Notes: generated by a model from the sequence alone, not told the origin. 60,000 nucleotides of DNA from Strigamia acuminata (GCA_949358305.1 OX442315.1:16830427-16890426); one strand, 5' to 3'. Numbered from the stretch's first letter, positions 1 to 12,442 are shown. Made by a program: numbers and translations.

Positions 1-200
1 TTGTCTGAAATCCAGCTGTCTCTTCTGTGCTGTGCAGTGCAGCTAACATGTTAATCATGCTGCATTTAGTGAGCATTATTTAAAAACCACAATGGGCATA
101 TTTTTAGCACAACAATTTTAAGTTGTTGTGGTTTTTCAATCATTTTCTGCATTGTTTTTCTGATGGAATCGAGTCAAAAATTATATTTTACAATACACTC

Positions 201-279
201 AATGCATTCAGAAATGTAGCCTATATTAAATAATAGATTTCATAATACAATTGAAAAAATATTTGACAATTAATAATAT
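201..279 (-). repeat. Dispersed repeat, copy A, first half
   Basis: On the minus strand this reads like the dispersed family also seen near 4,263, 23,175, 26,778 and 51,158: a TTATGAAAT-type motif, TTTTTTCAATTGTATTATGAAAT, and a TATTATT...TTGTCAAATAT block in the same order. The copy is interrupted at 280 by the MITE and appears to resume at 898. The family has no coding capacity. Its class is unknown to me. Confidence 0.55.
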
Positions 280-897
280 TAGGTGCGTTCAATTTGCGAA
301 AGGAAAGAAGAATCTTTCCTTTCGTTACTTTCGATACCGGAAGTGACGTAAAAAACGTCATTTTTTCCGAAAGGAAAGTAGCCAAAGTCACTTTAGCCAA
401 AGGTAGCGGTCTGGTTACTTTTCTTCCTTTCGCTTTTACTTTCGCGATCGGCGCATGCGCATTAGTCATTTGTCAGCAAAACCAACAATCAAGTAAAGGT
501 TTATCACTTGTAATAATGGTAAAACATCCATTTTAATCGAAGAAATGTTCATTTTTATCGAAAAAATGTTCGTTTTTATCAAAAAACGTTCGTTTTGATC
601 AAAAAATGTTCGTTTTGATCGAAAAAACGTTCTTTTTGATCGAAAAAACGTTTGTTTTTGTCAAAAAATGTTTGTTTTTATCAAAAAAACGTTCATTAGT
701 TACTAAAAACTGGATTTGTGTATTTTAAAACCAGATTAAAATCAGATTACAGCATACTAAAACTAGAATTTGAGCATGTGTAAACCAAAGGAAAGTAACA
801 ATAAGTAAGTGCATTCATTCTAAAGTACTTTTTCTTCCTTTGCCCAAAGTAAGAAAAGGAAAGATTTTTCTTTCCTTTCGCAAATTGAACGCACCTA
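280..897. mobile_element. MITE with ~27-bp terminal inverted repeats, TA target site
   Basis: The left end GGTGCGTTCAATTTGCGAAA (282 on) is matched inverted at 876-895, and the match continues inward through the AAAGGAAAG motif. The TA dinucleotides at 280-281 and 896-897 fit a TA target duplication, as made by Tc1/mariner-type transposases. The interior holds AAAGGAAAG-type subterminal repeats and a 20-21 bp tandem array. There is no transposase frame; the 80-codon plus-strand frame inside (294-536) is without recognisable content. It inserted into an older dispersed repeat, whose halves flank it. Confidence 0.8.
541..698. repeat. 20-21 bp tandem array inside the MITE
   Basis: About eight imperfect copies of a unit like AAAAAACGTTCGTTTTGATC run head to tail, alternating between 20 and 21 bp because of an extra G before the A run. 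Units differ mainly at T/C in (A)nTGTT or (A)nCGTT and at G/A before TC. Internal minisatellites are common in non-autonomous elements. Confidence 0.85.
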
Positions 898-960
898 TTG
901 TATTATAATATTTCAAAATACAGTGCAACACACAGCAATATAATTTCAATGTATTGAAAA
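898..960 (-). repeat. Dispersed repeat, copy A, second half
   Basis: Read on the minus strand this gives CATTGAAATTATATTGC followed by a GTATTTTGAAAT motif. This matches the start of the family as seen at 4,263 (GAAATTATATTGCAATGTATTATGAAAT). Joined across the MITE, the order agrees with copy B, so the MITE split one pre-existing copy. Confidence 0.5.
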
Positions 961-2436
961 GTGTTGTTCTCTTACTGTGGAAAAGAAATAAAAAAAAGTA
1001 AAATGTTAGAGTTGTGTCAATTATCCAGCTCAATCTGAGTTAAGAAGTAATCCAAGACTAGTTGGGCGATTTTCCATTTGTCAGCTGTTTTCGATTCTTT
1101 TGTTATCTGCTCTTTTATTCGTCAAGCCAAGGACCCTTTCCGTCAATGAGGCAATTCAATGGAAGAAAAATTGAATCTGACCATTAGGCCGCAATAATAT
1201 TGGAGAAAAAGAGAAAGCGGGTGCCAGGTCACAGTGTACGGCTCCATCTTTCGATATCGAGTTTCCATCTCGCATTGTATTCCTCTCAACCCATCGCAAT
1301 TACATCCACACAAGTTAATGGGGATTTATCACACGCAACCAATAAAATACAAACACACAAGCAACAAATTGCACCAATAAACGTCATCAAACTCCATCAT
1401 CGTGCACATTTACACCAATAAAAACATTTATTACTATATCTCTCGATTCAAACTCATCAAAACGCATTAAAAATTAACTCGCTCCAAATACCGTATTAAT
1501 ATTCTACTAATGTCATATCGATAATGACGGAAAAATTGTTGCTTTTAACATTTTCAATTTCCAAACCATTGTGGATCCATTAGAGCAAACTTAAGAGCAG
1601 ATTCCAACAGCACACAAATTAGATCACTGATGGAGACCATCTGCTTTTCTCATTCTACGAGGTAATTAAGGAATGCAATTATCTCAGTGACCACTTCCCA
1701 GAGCAGACACTCGGTCAACACCAACAAGAAACACAAAAAAATTATACATATTTCTTTCTCCCTCTCTCGCCCATCCTTAATTTACAACATAAAAAAAATA
1801 AAACATTCTAAAAATAAAAATAAGAAATAAAAAAAATAAATAAAAAAAATAAAAAATTGATTAAATTCCCCTTTTAAAGAGGACATTTCATTTCATTTCA
1901 TTTATCTCGCACTCATATTTTTATCACTTTTCATCAAATTGCAACCCCAAAACACTTTTGGCCTACCGCTTGATACAACACAGAAGCAATGAACACCCCG
2001 ATTTGCTATAAAAGTGGATTAAAATGCGCTCTACATTTCTGCACGACAATGACCACAACTTCAACACACGAGATGACTTCATTTCAAGCTCATCTCCCTC
2101 GACTCACAATGCGAGATGGTCGCGACCAAATCAATCCCATCTGTACGGTGTGCCTGCTTCTAAGCCGGTGCATGTGATTGGATTTTGGTGGCGGCAACAG
2201 CAGCCTCGTTTCGACTTTTTCCAAACCCACCCTCCTCGCTAGTTATTCTCTTCTATTGACACAGAGGGAGCCGCCTTCGGTCGACCATTGATCCAATTTG
2301 CTCACCAGAAAACGTATTCAGACTGGGGTGTAAAAAGAAGCAGCAGACAAAAAATAAATAAAAACCAATAGAAATACTATATTTACCGCCCGTTAAAACC
2401 TTCAATCCAACCTAATAAATGCTTTAAATTAAATAG

Positions 2437-2468
2437 AATAAATAAATAAATAAATAAATAAATAAATA
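2437..2468. repeat. (AATA)n microsatellite
   Basis: About eight consecutive AATA/AAAT units, near perfect. The four-residue FIYL-type peptide repeat in the minus frame here is only its translation. Confidence 0.9.
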
Positions 2469-3138
2469 CAATTCTCTTTTCTTTCTTGTGTATGCTAAGG
2501 CGATTATATATGGAGCAATGAAGGAATGAACAATCTTTTTCGGTGTGGATGGTTGGCCTAGGTGGATTTTGCCCTTGCTATCAACTCCATCATGGTAATG
2601 AAGATGGATAGAATGTGGCTGCGCAAATCTGCACCCAGTGGGAGTCATGAATCATTTCATGTGGCCACACGGAGACACCTTTTCCAAACAGGCTCTTAAC
2701 AAACTTAACTGCCGATTTGCGCCGCCATTCTTTCATTCCGTGCGAGCTGTATTCTCCCATTGGACTTTCCAGTTTCACCCCTGTAAATCAAGCGTGGTTA
2801 CGCCATTACACATGGCCCTGCTATATATATTTTTGCATAGCATCCAAATCCCACACACCCAAAAAACAAATGTCCATTCACATCTCTTTTTTTTTCTTTC
2901 ATTTATTACTTTAAAATGTCTATCCAAACACACGTTTATTTATTTGTTGACCAAACAGCTTTAATTCAGTCCAGTGATTCAAGCAGCGCTGTGGTAATAT
3001 ATTCAGTCTTCTCAGTGTGGAAGTAGGTTAATGAGTTTGAACGTAAGGCGGCGAAAGATTCTGTCCAAAATGGTAGACCGTCATATCCTGTGCCGCGCAC
3101 TGTCCAGGCTAGATAACATTGAGCAAGCTTATAGGTCA

Positions 3139-3173
3139 AGTTAAACCCAGCTTCTAGAATGCTGGGTTAAACT
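3139..3173. repeat. Small perfect hairpin
   Basis: AGTTAAACCCAGC at 3,139-3,151 is the exact reverse complement of 3,161-3,173, with a 9-nt loop (TTCTAGAAT). The stem is 13 bp. It is too short for an animal pre-miRNA and may be a remnant of an inverted-repeat element. Confidence 0.7.
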
Positions 3174-4262
3174 GTTCGCACTGATAAACGGAGAGGAAGC
3201 TTTTCCAGACATTAGGCAGTAATCTTTGCCGTCTCACCACGAATACTGCAATATTGCACTGCATTTTCGCCCAATCTGACTACAAATGTGACAATTTTTA
3301 TTTTATTTTCCAAACTTTGGAGAGTTATAAACTATTTTAACTCGAGTTAATCTAGCTAAACACATTTCAAGCTTTAAAATACAACTTTGTTTTAGCTGCT
3401 TCTTTTTCTCTCCTTTTCCTAATGCTGTGAAAAAAATCTCTCGTGAAATCGAGTCACTAAAATCTAATTTCGAGTAAAAGTTAAGATGCCAGTCGAGCCA
3501 TTAAAAACATTTCACAACGGAACAAACATCGTGTCAAATAAGGAAAAAGAATAAATTAGGAAAGAGAAAGAAAGAAAAAAATCTTCTCGATTTTTAACTC
3601 GATATTCGCATCAGCAGATGATTAGAAACATAGAAAAAGGAAGAAGCGTCGAAAAGAATTATGAATTCTTTTCGTCGGTAAGAAAGTAATCAAAAGCGAC
3701 ACACAAGCAATCACAGAAGAGACAAATCTAATAGGCAGCTCGCATGTCAGCGCACGATGACAGCAATCAAGGCTTAAGAAATACGAGAATCACGCATTTC
3801 CTCCGCTCGTCTCGACTCGTCTCCCACTGAATGTCTCCTTTTGGCGCAAATATTACATCTCCATCGTTTGTCGCTTCATTAGCCCAAAACCCAACCGACT
3901 AACACCCAAACATCACTCCCCTTTCTTCCTGATTGCAATTTGTCCAAGAACTGCTCTATGCAAGTTCCTGCTTTGATCGGCTTAGAATTCCTCATCTTCC
4001 ACGTGGCCACCAATCATCCTTTATTCTTCGCCAACCAAAATCGCCTGTCAGTATAATGCAACTTCTAATCCCTTTCGGCCAAACACCTAGGATTAGGGCC
4101 AAGCCACGAGCTAGACTACTTACTACTTACCCGGTCCAGGCGACCGACAACATACATACTAAACGAATAATGCACATTTATTTATTATTCATTTTGTTTA
4201 CGGACTAAAAACTAATTTCCTTCTAAGCGATAAAAATCAAAGTTTTGCACACTTCTTTTTAA

Positions 4263-4440
4263 AAGAAATTGAAATTATATTGCAATGTATTATGAAATGC
4301 ATTCCCATTATTATTGTTTGTCAAATATGAATGCATTTTTAAATGCGTTTTTTTCAATTGTATCATGAAATGCATTACAAATATTATGTTTAATTCCACA
4401 AAAATGCCATACGCTTTAAATTGTAAAATATATCTTTGAA
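4263..4440 (+). repeat. Dispersed repeat, copy B
   Basis: This is the clearest full-length-looking copy of the dispersed family. In order it shows GAAATTATATTGCAATG, TATTATGAAATGCATTCCC, a TTTGTCAAATATGAATGCAT block, TTTTTTCAATTG, a second ATGAAATGCATTAC, TTTAATTCCAC and TTGTAAAATATAT. TATTATGAAATGCATT occurs twice within the unit. There is no open frame and no clear terminal inverted repeat, so the class is unknown. Confidence 0.7.
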
Positions 4441-7400
4441 CCAGAAGTGCATCTACTTTACACTCTCTACTAATTATTCAACATTTTAATCATATTCTCC
4501 CCCATCAATAGCAATTAGCAACTCAAAAAAGCGCCTCAATCAGAAGAAAAACAACTCGAACTAGGAAAGCAAATAGGTACAGCAACTGATAAACAGAAAT
4601 CAATTTTTCACACAAAATCATATCTCTAATTACACAGCGAAACAACCCACAGAAGACTAATGAACAAAACGGTAAAAAAAAAAATTTAAATAAATAAAAC
4701 AGAACAAATAAAGATAACGAGATAACACACAAAAAAAATACAAAAGCACCCGAATGTTACTTGCGGTCTTATCACAAACCGAAGGCAGATTGATGCATGA
4801 ATCAAGCAGCAATAAATTGCTCGTGCCCTTCCCTATACCCTACACACAACACACAACACTCCTCCTCCCGCTCCCCCTGGAAGCTTCACCCTACTGCATC
4901 ATTTCTTTCTTCTCCACTTCGCATCAATTAATTGCCGTGCCCAGAAGGGAGCGCCGGTGCGTAATTATTTCTTTGGAATATATCGTCAGATCCGTTGCCC
5001 CCTTATTTAATTACAAATTCAAAAGATTAGATCGACGCCCAAAACACGTAAACACATTTTGCACAAATAACATCTTCTCATCGACTAAATTAGATTCGCA
5101 CCATTCCATCATCAACATTCTGCAACAACAACAACCTAACATTAATGGAAGCTGCACGAAACGAGTGTATGGATTTCCGAGTCTGAGCAATAACTTGGGA
5201 GCCAAACAGCCAAGAAAACCTTGACCTATGAAAAATGCATGCACGCGCATCTACATGCAGGACTTCTGGACCAAATCCCCTTGCAACAAGCAAGAGGAAT
5301 TTGCCCAAGTGAAATCCGAAAGAGGGCAATGTGGGCAAGGAGAAGCGAGGGGTTAAATCTCCCCAGAGCTCAAGTATCCATCACTGGCAGAAGACGAGCT
5401 CCTTTCGGGACAAGCAGCTTGGATGGTGATGACTCGTGGAATAAAAGGATTAAGGGACCAAAGATGATGGGGCCATGCATAACGAGGCTAACAGGCAGAT
5501 TATACTTTTCAACCACGTTTTCAATCAACAATCACACTAAAGGCGTTCAATCTTTGACAGTATGATAGAAAAGTATCTTCTGACTCGACTAAAGTTGAGT
5601 TTTTCTTAATGTATAATATAGAAAAATAAAGACAATTTGGCCGTTCTTCGGCAATATATTAGATGCTTTGCAAAACCCACTTATACTGTAAATTACAGGT
5701 AAATTACACATTCGAAAAGTGCATTTTGCAAGTGTTTTCACGCTCGTTTCCGCTTCGTATGTTTGTTTATATCCTTTGTCATTTTCGGAAACTTTGTTTG
5801 TTTGTTGTAATTACTGTTCCTTAAGTGCATCCAAAGTAATAGTTTCTTCAAAGTGTTGGAAATGTGAGTTAGCAGTGTCGTGATGGTTCCTCTAACAGCC
5901 TTAAAATGTTGTTAAAATGTATCAAAATACATCTTGTTGCATTAATAACACTTGCAATTTTCATTTCCAAAACAGACGTACCACCATCTAGTGGAGTCAT
6001 CTGCAAATGCGTAAATGAAAGGAGTTTTTTTGTTACAACTTTGCAGATTAGTTAGCAAAGGGTGAATCACGGTTTACAAAAGCATCCCAAATTGTTTATT
6101 TGGCAGTGCTTATTTACCGTCCAAGTAGATTGGCGCCCATGGCAATGCTTATTTACCGTTAATCCCCCGCCTTTCAAGTCCAAATAGATTGGCGCCCAAA
6201 GCTACTTATTTCACTCTCGTTTTTCTCTCAATAAAAACAGTGAACAGTTGCATCCTGCTTTGTACCCCTGGGCTTGATGCCGAAAAATAGCAGTACTGGT
6301 ATGCATAATACCCTTTATTACACGGGACAGTCCACAGAGACTAAACTTTGCATCCGGTCTGTTGATGCTAAATTCAAACTGCACATTCCATTCTGTGCAC
6401 ATAATTCCTGTAGACTGATGTGGAATTGTACGGATGTTGTCGGATTGAAGTTGGATGCATTTGGGCTGGAGACGACCAGTCGGTTGTAGGTGGCGCTGCT
6501 GTAACAGCGTCACAAAATAGAACAATGGTCAAGGATGACCAATGGAGTGCAAGACACTCCATAGACACCTTGATGTTATACCAATATTAGGCCAAATGTG
6601 TACAAGGCTTAATATTACTTAAACAAAGAAAAATAATAATTCAAAAAATTAACACGTTTGAACGAAGTGGCGGTAACTGTCTGCGCAAAATGGGATTCAC
6701 AGTTTGGATTTAGCATGAAGTTATACAGGGCGCAAACTGCAGTAGAAGTTGCTCGATCAAGATGACTTGGCACAACGCTTCTGACTGGTGGTTCCTGCAG
6801 CCCCTAAGGGTGCCAGGCCACCACTTTAGAAAAAAATGTTCAATATATAAGTGGTTAAGTGACACCAGTAAAAATTTAGTTCAAAAAACCATATTCTCCT
6901 TTGGTAAGGAGTGCGAGCACAGATTTTAAAAGTCACGGCGATGCCGACTGCTACAGAATACAATTCTACGTAGCAATCACATTGCCGCCTCTAAATGTTA
7001 TGGCCTAAATTGAAAATGACTTTATTTTAGGATTTTCCATTGAAGTTTATTGTTAATTTTTTTATTCGCTTTACTTTTCAACTTCATTAGGGTTAATGTT
7101 ACCACTTGCTTTCGTGCGTGGCTTGTGAGAATGGGACACGCACCTGGCCCCCATTCTGCACACAGTCGCATTTGAAAGCGATTATCAATAAAAATAATTA
7201 GCAATGTTCACTAAAACACATTTGCCTAATTACTCCTTATATTATTCCTCGATGGGTGTTGATCACTCTGCCTCCTGCACTCTTGCCCCTATTTTTAAGC
7301 TGCTTTTGCTGCTTCCTTTTTTATGACATAATTTTATAGTCTAAATAATGGATTCCCCATACCATTTCCCAGAAATATTACACATAAGTCTAAGAAAAAT

Positions 7401-7583
7401 CTATTTTTATTCCCCCGATCTCAAGTCACCGGCGCAATCTGTTAAAGTGTTAGTACACTCACATCGGTTATAAATTCATCATTTTAATCTTTCGTAAGCG
7501 CATTCAATAAAGAATTAACGCAACACGAGAATTAGCTCTACCTGTTAACATGACTTGCCAGTGTTAAATGTAACTTCTATACA
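4441..7583. other. Gene-free region
   Basis: I see no supportable gene. The 156-codon frame at 4,754-5,224 and the 114-codon frame at 5,221-5,565 have no recognisable domain, and the first is compositionally ordinary non-coding sequence. A partial tandem duplication lies at 6,101-6,198. Near 6,920-6,990 a segment (TTTTAAAAGTCACGGCG ... GTAGCAATCACATTGCCGCC) resembles, in rearranged order, 8,383-8,460, suggesting two decayed copies of one element. Confidence 0.45.
6101..6198 (+). repeat. Imperfect tandem duplication
   Basis: The unit TGGCAGTGCTTATTTACCGT...AGTAGATTGGCGCCCA (6,101-6,139) is repeated at 6,140-6,198 with a 20-bp pyrimidine-rich insertion in the middle of the second copy. Both copies end in AGATTGGCGCCCA. 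Confidence 0.75.
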
Positions 7584-8005
7584 CGAGTTGCACTCAAAAA
7601 GGCACCTCACAATGTGTACTCCCATTGGTCGAGCCAGTTTACTGGTGTAGTAATCCGGAAAAGTAGACCCAAACACCAGAATTGCATTACAATGTACAGA
7701 CATTGCAATCGATTGCCTAGGCAACGGCCTAAAATTCAAACTTCCAGACGATGTAAGCAATAAACACAACAAACATGAGTTTGACATTTTTTAATGTGTA
7801 AAACTTCGTTTTAATAATGAAAATAACTTTTTTTATTAAATAAAATCAAAATAACATAAACTAAATTATATAGTCATAACAATCACAACAATAAATAAAA
7901 GACAAAACTACTACTCCTGGTAGTAGTATACAGTCTGGAGTTAGTAGTAAACTGGCTCGACCAATGGGAGTACACATTGTGAGGTGCCTTTTTGAGTGCA
8001 ACTCG
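7584..8005. mobile_element. Element or inversion bounded by a 60-bp perfect inverted repeat
   Basis: 7,584-7,643 is the exact reverse complement of 7,946-8,005 over all 60 bases, starting CGAGTTGCACTCAAAAAGGC. The 302-bp middle is AT-rich, without a transposase frame. It could be a MITE-like unit with long terminal inverted repeats, or a recent inverted duplication. Flanks outside the repeat diverge at once, and I could not define a target duplication. The two minus-strand frames crossing it simply read the two repeat arms. Confidence 0.7.
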
Positions 8006-9289
8006 AGTGTACTAGAAGATAAATTAACACGAGATGCTCGTGTCCAAAAATTACCGGGCATCACAATGAAACTCGTGGTGCTATTTTTGTTGTACCACAA
8101 GAGTCAAAACGAAATTTTACACGAGATCCTGACGTATTTTTTTCTTTCTAATCGTTTAAACCAAGAGAAACTGAGTTTACGACGTAGCATAGAATGCAGC
8201 TACAGATTCAGTACTCAATAGAGCATAGACAAATTGTTCCTACTCAATTCAGCAGCTATGGAGGCATGGCGCCACCTATTGCAATGTAGGAACTAAGCAA
8301 GAGGTGGCGCTATGTCAAGGTATATAGTGCAGTAAGATATGGCACTCCAAGTGTGCAGAAACAGTTTTGCACACTTGACATCGTAGCAATCGCACTGATG
8401 GCACAATTTGTAGTCCTGCAAAATACACTCTAGCTTTTAAAAGGTGCGGCGTTGGACTGAGGCTATTTCGCAACAACTGCGACGCTTTGAGGCTAAGCAC
8501 CGTGATTGGCTACACCCTGTTTTTCTCGGAATGGGTACTCAAAATATCCCGACAATGATGTGTGCATATGAGCCGTGGTTAAACAATGGGCGAAGATATT
8601 TGAGGGAATGAGAGAGATAAATGCATCGCGCTCCGTCCCTTCATACTTTCGTTAATTCATCGACAAATTGCCTGACAAACTTTGTCGAGGGTGGGGAAAC
8701 AATTTCGCTTTAAAACTCCACATTAAAGTTTCATGCCTAATTAAATTATACAAGTTTTCCTCGTGCACATGGCAGTAGGCAATAATCATAACAATCTTTT
8801 GGCATTTTTAAACGACCATCAAAGAACATTCTTTCAAGTATCGACATTAAACATTTTAAGTAGGGTCTTTGGACTCGTCGCAGTAGCAAATGGTCTGCAC
8901 TTATTGCCACGGAGAAACTCAGAAACGAAGGAGCATTTATCACGCGTTTGCATAATTCTCATCACAGTATTGCTCTAATGGAAAACTTTTGACGAGAAAT
9001 TCAATTTTGCTGGAGCCTTAAAACAGCAGTAGCCGTTCAACATCGGTCTTCCTTTCTGCAATGCAAACACAAAAGGCTAAGAGCGAACTCATTAAAAATG
9101 CAAAGTGTGGCGTGAGTGTTCGGATGGACGCCACGTGGTCAGGGGAGGGCCACAACGTACACTGTAAAAACTACCCACAAAATACAAGAAACACAGTTAA
9201 ATTATTAGTATAATGGCTTTATTGTTGTCTATAGGGAATTTATGGTGTGTCTCTAGTGTAATTTCCAATGCAATGGCTGCATGGCAGCC
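8006..9289. other. Gene-free region
   Basis: I see no gene. The segment holds an AGGTGGCGC motif near 8,302 and a decayed repeat at about 8,383-8,460 related to 6,920-6,990. Around 9,165 a CACTGTAAAAA string resembles the end of some DNA transposons, but I found no partner end. Confidence 0.4.
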
Positions 9290-9670
9290 ATCCCTAATCA
9301 GACAGCGTGTCATGGCCAATGGCCAATGGCCGGTATTGCTGTTTCTGCCACGCCGTCGTAAGGTTCACGAAGAACGTACGACGGACGCGGCCAACACGAA
9401 CGCTCAGGTTCCGGCGGGCAACAGTCTCAATGCCGATCGTTTGGGTCGCCAGAGCAGCCAGTTTGGACGGACGGTCAGAATGCAATCGTTCGCCTTGCTG
9501 GTTGCTAGAACTGCTTGGGAACTACGGGGCCCACCACTTCAGGAAGGTCACTTCCGGGGCCCTATTGGTCAATTCCAGGGCCCGCAGCTCCACCTGGTTG
9601 CAGGGGACCGCAACAGGCGCACGAGAGGTGCAAGTGCTGCACCAAGTGCATTGCGCTGCAAGTAAGTGAT
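9290..9670 (-). other. GC-rich island, possible decayed coding segment
   Basis: This block is clearly richer in G+C and CpG than its surroundings. In one minus-strand frame it is open over two stretches separated by a single TAG. The first contains a Cys cluster (CTWCSTC) and runs to FLKWWAP; the second ends at a stop at 9,294 with an Arg-rich RRNLSVRVGRVRRTF motif. A minus-strand AATAAA lies about 70 bp downstream (9,222-9,227). The plus strand also holds a 150-codon frame (9,213-9,665). I recognise no family, so it may be a terminal exon, a transposon remnant or simply a GC-rich patch. Confidence 0.2.
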
Positions 9671-10174
9671 CAGCGCACAGGGGCAGCTGGTTACGTTACA
9701 GTAGAAGTACTTTGAGTACGCACATCGATGTGGTAATTGAAGGTGGTGCGGCCAAAACGAATTACGCACAATGACAGCACCCAAACTCATTTGCATGTCG
9801 AGCCAACATGGGCGAGTGTCATTAACAAATGGAGATTAATTATCATTACTTCACACCGACGAGTGAAGTATTCATTGCGCACCAACAGATGGCGCATACA
9901 CAAACTCTCAGCATTTTCCATTGACAAACGTGTTTTACATTTTCAAGGCGATGTTTACTTCAATCCGCAATATATTGTAGAGATTCGGCCAGTCAAACTC
10001 GTTCGGCAGTGCCGGACTTACCATAAACCTAAATAAGCTAGTTGGAGGCCCCTCTCTTCTACAGGGCCTCAAAAAAAATGTTTTTACGTAATAATTTGAC
10101 ATCAATCAATATTAAAATTTTTGCAATTGTCTTCTTTAAATATTTTATTCTACCATATTATGCATATAGTATAT
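9671..10174. other. Gene-free region
   Basis: I see no gene. The 99-codon frame 9,737-10,036 is unrecognised. A CAGATGGCGC motif lies at 9,886-9,895. Confidence 0.4.
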
Positions 10175-10420
10175 TCCAGCGTGAAGCGCACCTGCAGAAT
10201 GAGCGTTTTCGGCTGTATCCACCAGGTAGTGCAAAAACTCACTGACATGTTGTGACAAATTGACATTTAAATGATGTAACACAATCATCTAAACCCATGA
10301 TGTGAATGAGATTGAGTGACATCATTTAAATGTCAATTTGTCACAACGTATAATTGAGTTTTGCACTACCTGGTGGATACAGCCAAAAATACTCGTAATC
10401 CAGGTGTGCTTCAAGCTGGA
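10175..10420. mobile_element. Fold-back (palindromic) MITE
   Basis: The whole unit is an imperfect palindrome. 10,211-10,241 pairs with 10,355-10,384 with only a one-base length difference, and 10,252-10,277 is the exact reverse complement of 10,319-10,344 (26 bp). The arms extend outward with more mismatches to 10,175 and 10,420 (CCAGC.TGAAGC.CACCT). It has no coding capacity. The arm motif with CCACCAGG and GCAAAAACTCA recurs at 29,319-29,492, so this is a family. The autonomous partner is unknown. Confidence 0.8.
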
Positions 10421-12442
10421 CTGAGACGATTTTTATGACCACAACTGTACATATTTATTTCAATTATATCCTATTTTATAAGTTGATTTTTTGAAAGATG
10501 GAAAGGAAGCTCATTCACGCTTCTACTTGGAACCTCGGAAGTGGTTAGTCAGGCGCTGTCGTTCGGAATAATGTTGGAGAAACTTGCGACTATTTACCAA
10601 ACCGTTTGACATTTTAAAATATAAATCCGCAACGTTTCGTCCATTTTCATCTCGTTTCATGTATTTTCCCCTCCCCTTTCCCCCCCTTTACAACGTATTC
10701 CATCAACTTGATTTGTTGTAATGCGCAATACAATTGGTTTCCACAGTATCAATTGATCTATCAGTGGCCTCCCTTCCAAGTGGCACTCTTCCAATTGAAG
10801 TTACGTCGCGTTTTCTGTTTACCGACTTAAGAAGACCGAAGGGAGTCAACAAGCATCCACCCTACTCAACCCCCACATCTCATCATTCTAACAAATTAAT
10901 ATTTTCCTCTATCTCCACCCTTCTTTGTACAAAGCCATACACTCAACGTCACAATTATTAAGATAACCGACTATGCCTTGTCTTTTGTCCGTCACTGGTC
11001 GAGCGTGAAACGTGAGTACCAGCCAATGTTGCATTACGTGATTAGAAGAAAAATTAAGTCGCTCATTAATGGCATTTTGCTTTGACACTCACCCGTATTG
11101 AAGGCGCCGACGCTCGGATAAAACTTGGACCATTGAACACCATAAAACCCGCCATTATTGGCGATTAAGATTCAACTCTATTGTTCTTCTGGCCTTCGAC
11201 AAAGAAAGTTTCCACTTGGCTGCTAACGAATAACCAGCAGCGGCCAAACTACCGTCTCACTCGTGTCTTACATTTCACTAAAACTTTTCTATCGTTAATT
11301 AATACCAAAAAAAAAATTAAAAAAAAGAAAAGAAAAAAAGTGTTTCCACTTTTATTAACCATTTTCAACTTATAATAATAATTAATTAAATTAACGTCGT
11401 AATCTTTTATTTTATTATCTTGCTGTCCCGTACTGCAAGAGCCATCTGTCGATAAAAGACGTAAACTAACAAATGGGTCGAACTTGTCGATTAATCGATT
11501 TCAATACCAAATATTGTTTCAAAATCAATTCCAATTACATATTACTACATGCAAGCATCCCCAACAACACAGCACACCTTCTTCGTGCGATATTTCACTA
11601 ATTGTAATGCTAATTTTAATAATTAACTTACAGCGCTTCCATTATAATTATGCAATAACATTTTAAAACTTTTTCGCGTATATCCATCAAAGCTATTATG
11701 TAAATGAGTTCCGTGTAGTCTACTCGCAGCCTCGTTTCCAAAACCCAACTAAAACAACTTTTTTTTGGATTTTTTTTAAATCACAATTTTCAGATGCAAA
11801 TTTTCGAGCGCCGTTAAAGCATAAAATTCTCTTTTAACCCTAGAAAGAAAGTTTTCTTTGAAAACCTCGAGGAATTAATAAGTCTTTCGCCAAAAAGAGC
11901 ACGCACTCACTTTAGATGTTAATCTCCCTTTCCCGAGTGCAACTCGGTATTCCTGGACGGATTACTTAAACACCACTGAATTCTACTTGTGCCTCTCTCT
12001 CACTTAATGCGCAGTCCGCTGTAAAACATGAATTTTTCACGCAACGAGGGACGAGTTGGGGAACTCTCTTTCAGGAACCAAGAGAGATAGCGCCAATTAC
12101 GTTGCGGCATGCATTTTACAAAACTCAAGCTGTTTCCACCGAGCCACGACCAAGAAAACAACTAAACACAAACTCAAATTATCATTTCAAACGACTCACT
12201 CGTTTCGTTTTATAGTTACAAACCTAATTAAAATTAAACACACTCAAAATGAAGGCAACGAAAAAAATTAATTGAAATTAAACAATAATAATAAATCATG
12301 AATAATTCAAGCGAGCGCTATGATATATGTTATGCTTAATAATTTACAACATTTGCCTTCCATTTCTTGCTCTTGTTTTCTTTTCCACGAGTTCGTATAA
12401 ATTTTCATGAATTCAGAATAAGGTTGATAAATTCAAAATGGC
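10421..12442. other. Gene-free region
   Basis: I see no gene. It contains AT-rich sequence with A-rich tracts at about 11,308-11,340, TAATTA-rich patches, and short frames (at most 75 codons) without recognisable content. Confidence 0.45.

Larger units (their letters stand above)
961..4262. other. Gene-free region
   Basis: I see no supportable gene. It holds an A/AAAT-rich tract at about 1,785-1,860, an ATTTC microsatellite near 1,884-1,905, an (AATA)n run at 2,437-2,468 and a small perfect hairpin at 3,139-3,173. Open frames up to 108 codons (2,638-2,964) show no recognisable domain and end in low-complexity sequence. Segments around 2,480-2,830 and 3,780-4,150 have mixed composition and could be regulatory or intronic, but nothing in them identifies a function. 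Confidence 0.5.

Noticed and set aside
3139-3173. Possible microRNA precursor
   Set aside because: The 13-bp stem is too short for an animal pre-miRNA.
4754-5224. 156-codon plus-strand frame, the longest outside the retrotransposon
   Set aside because: No recognisable domain, composition like surrounding non-coding sequence, and no supporting promoter or splice context; length is possible by chance in 60 kb.
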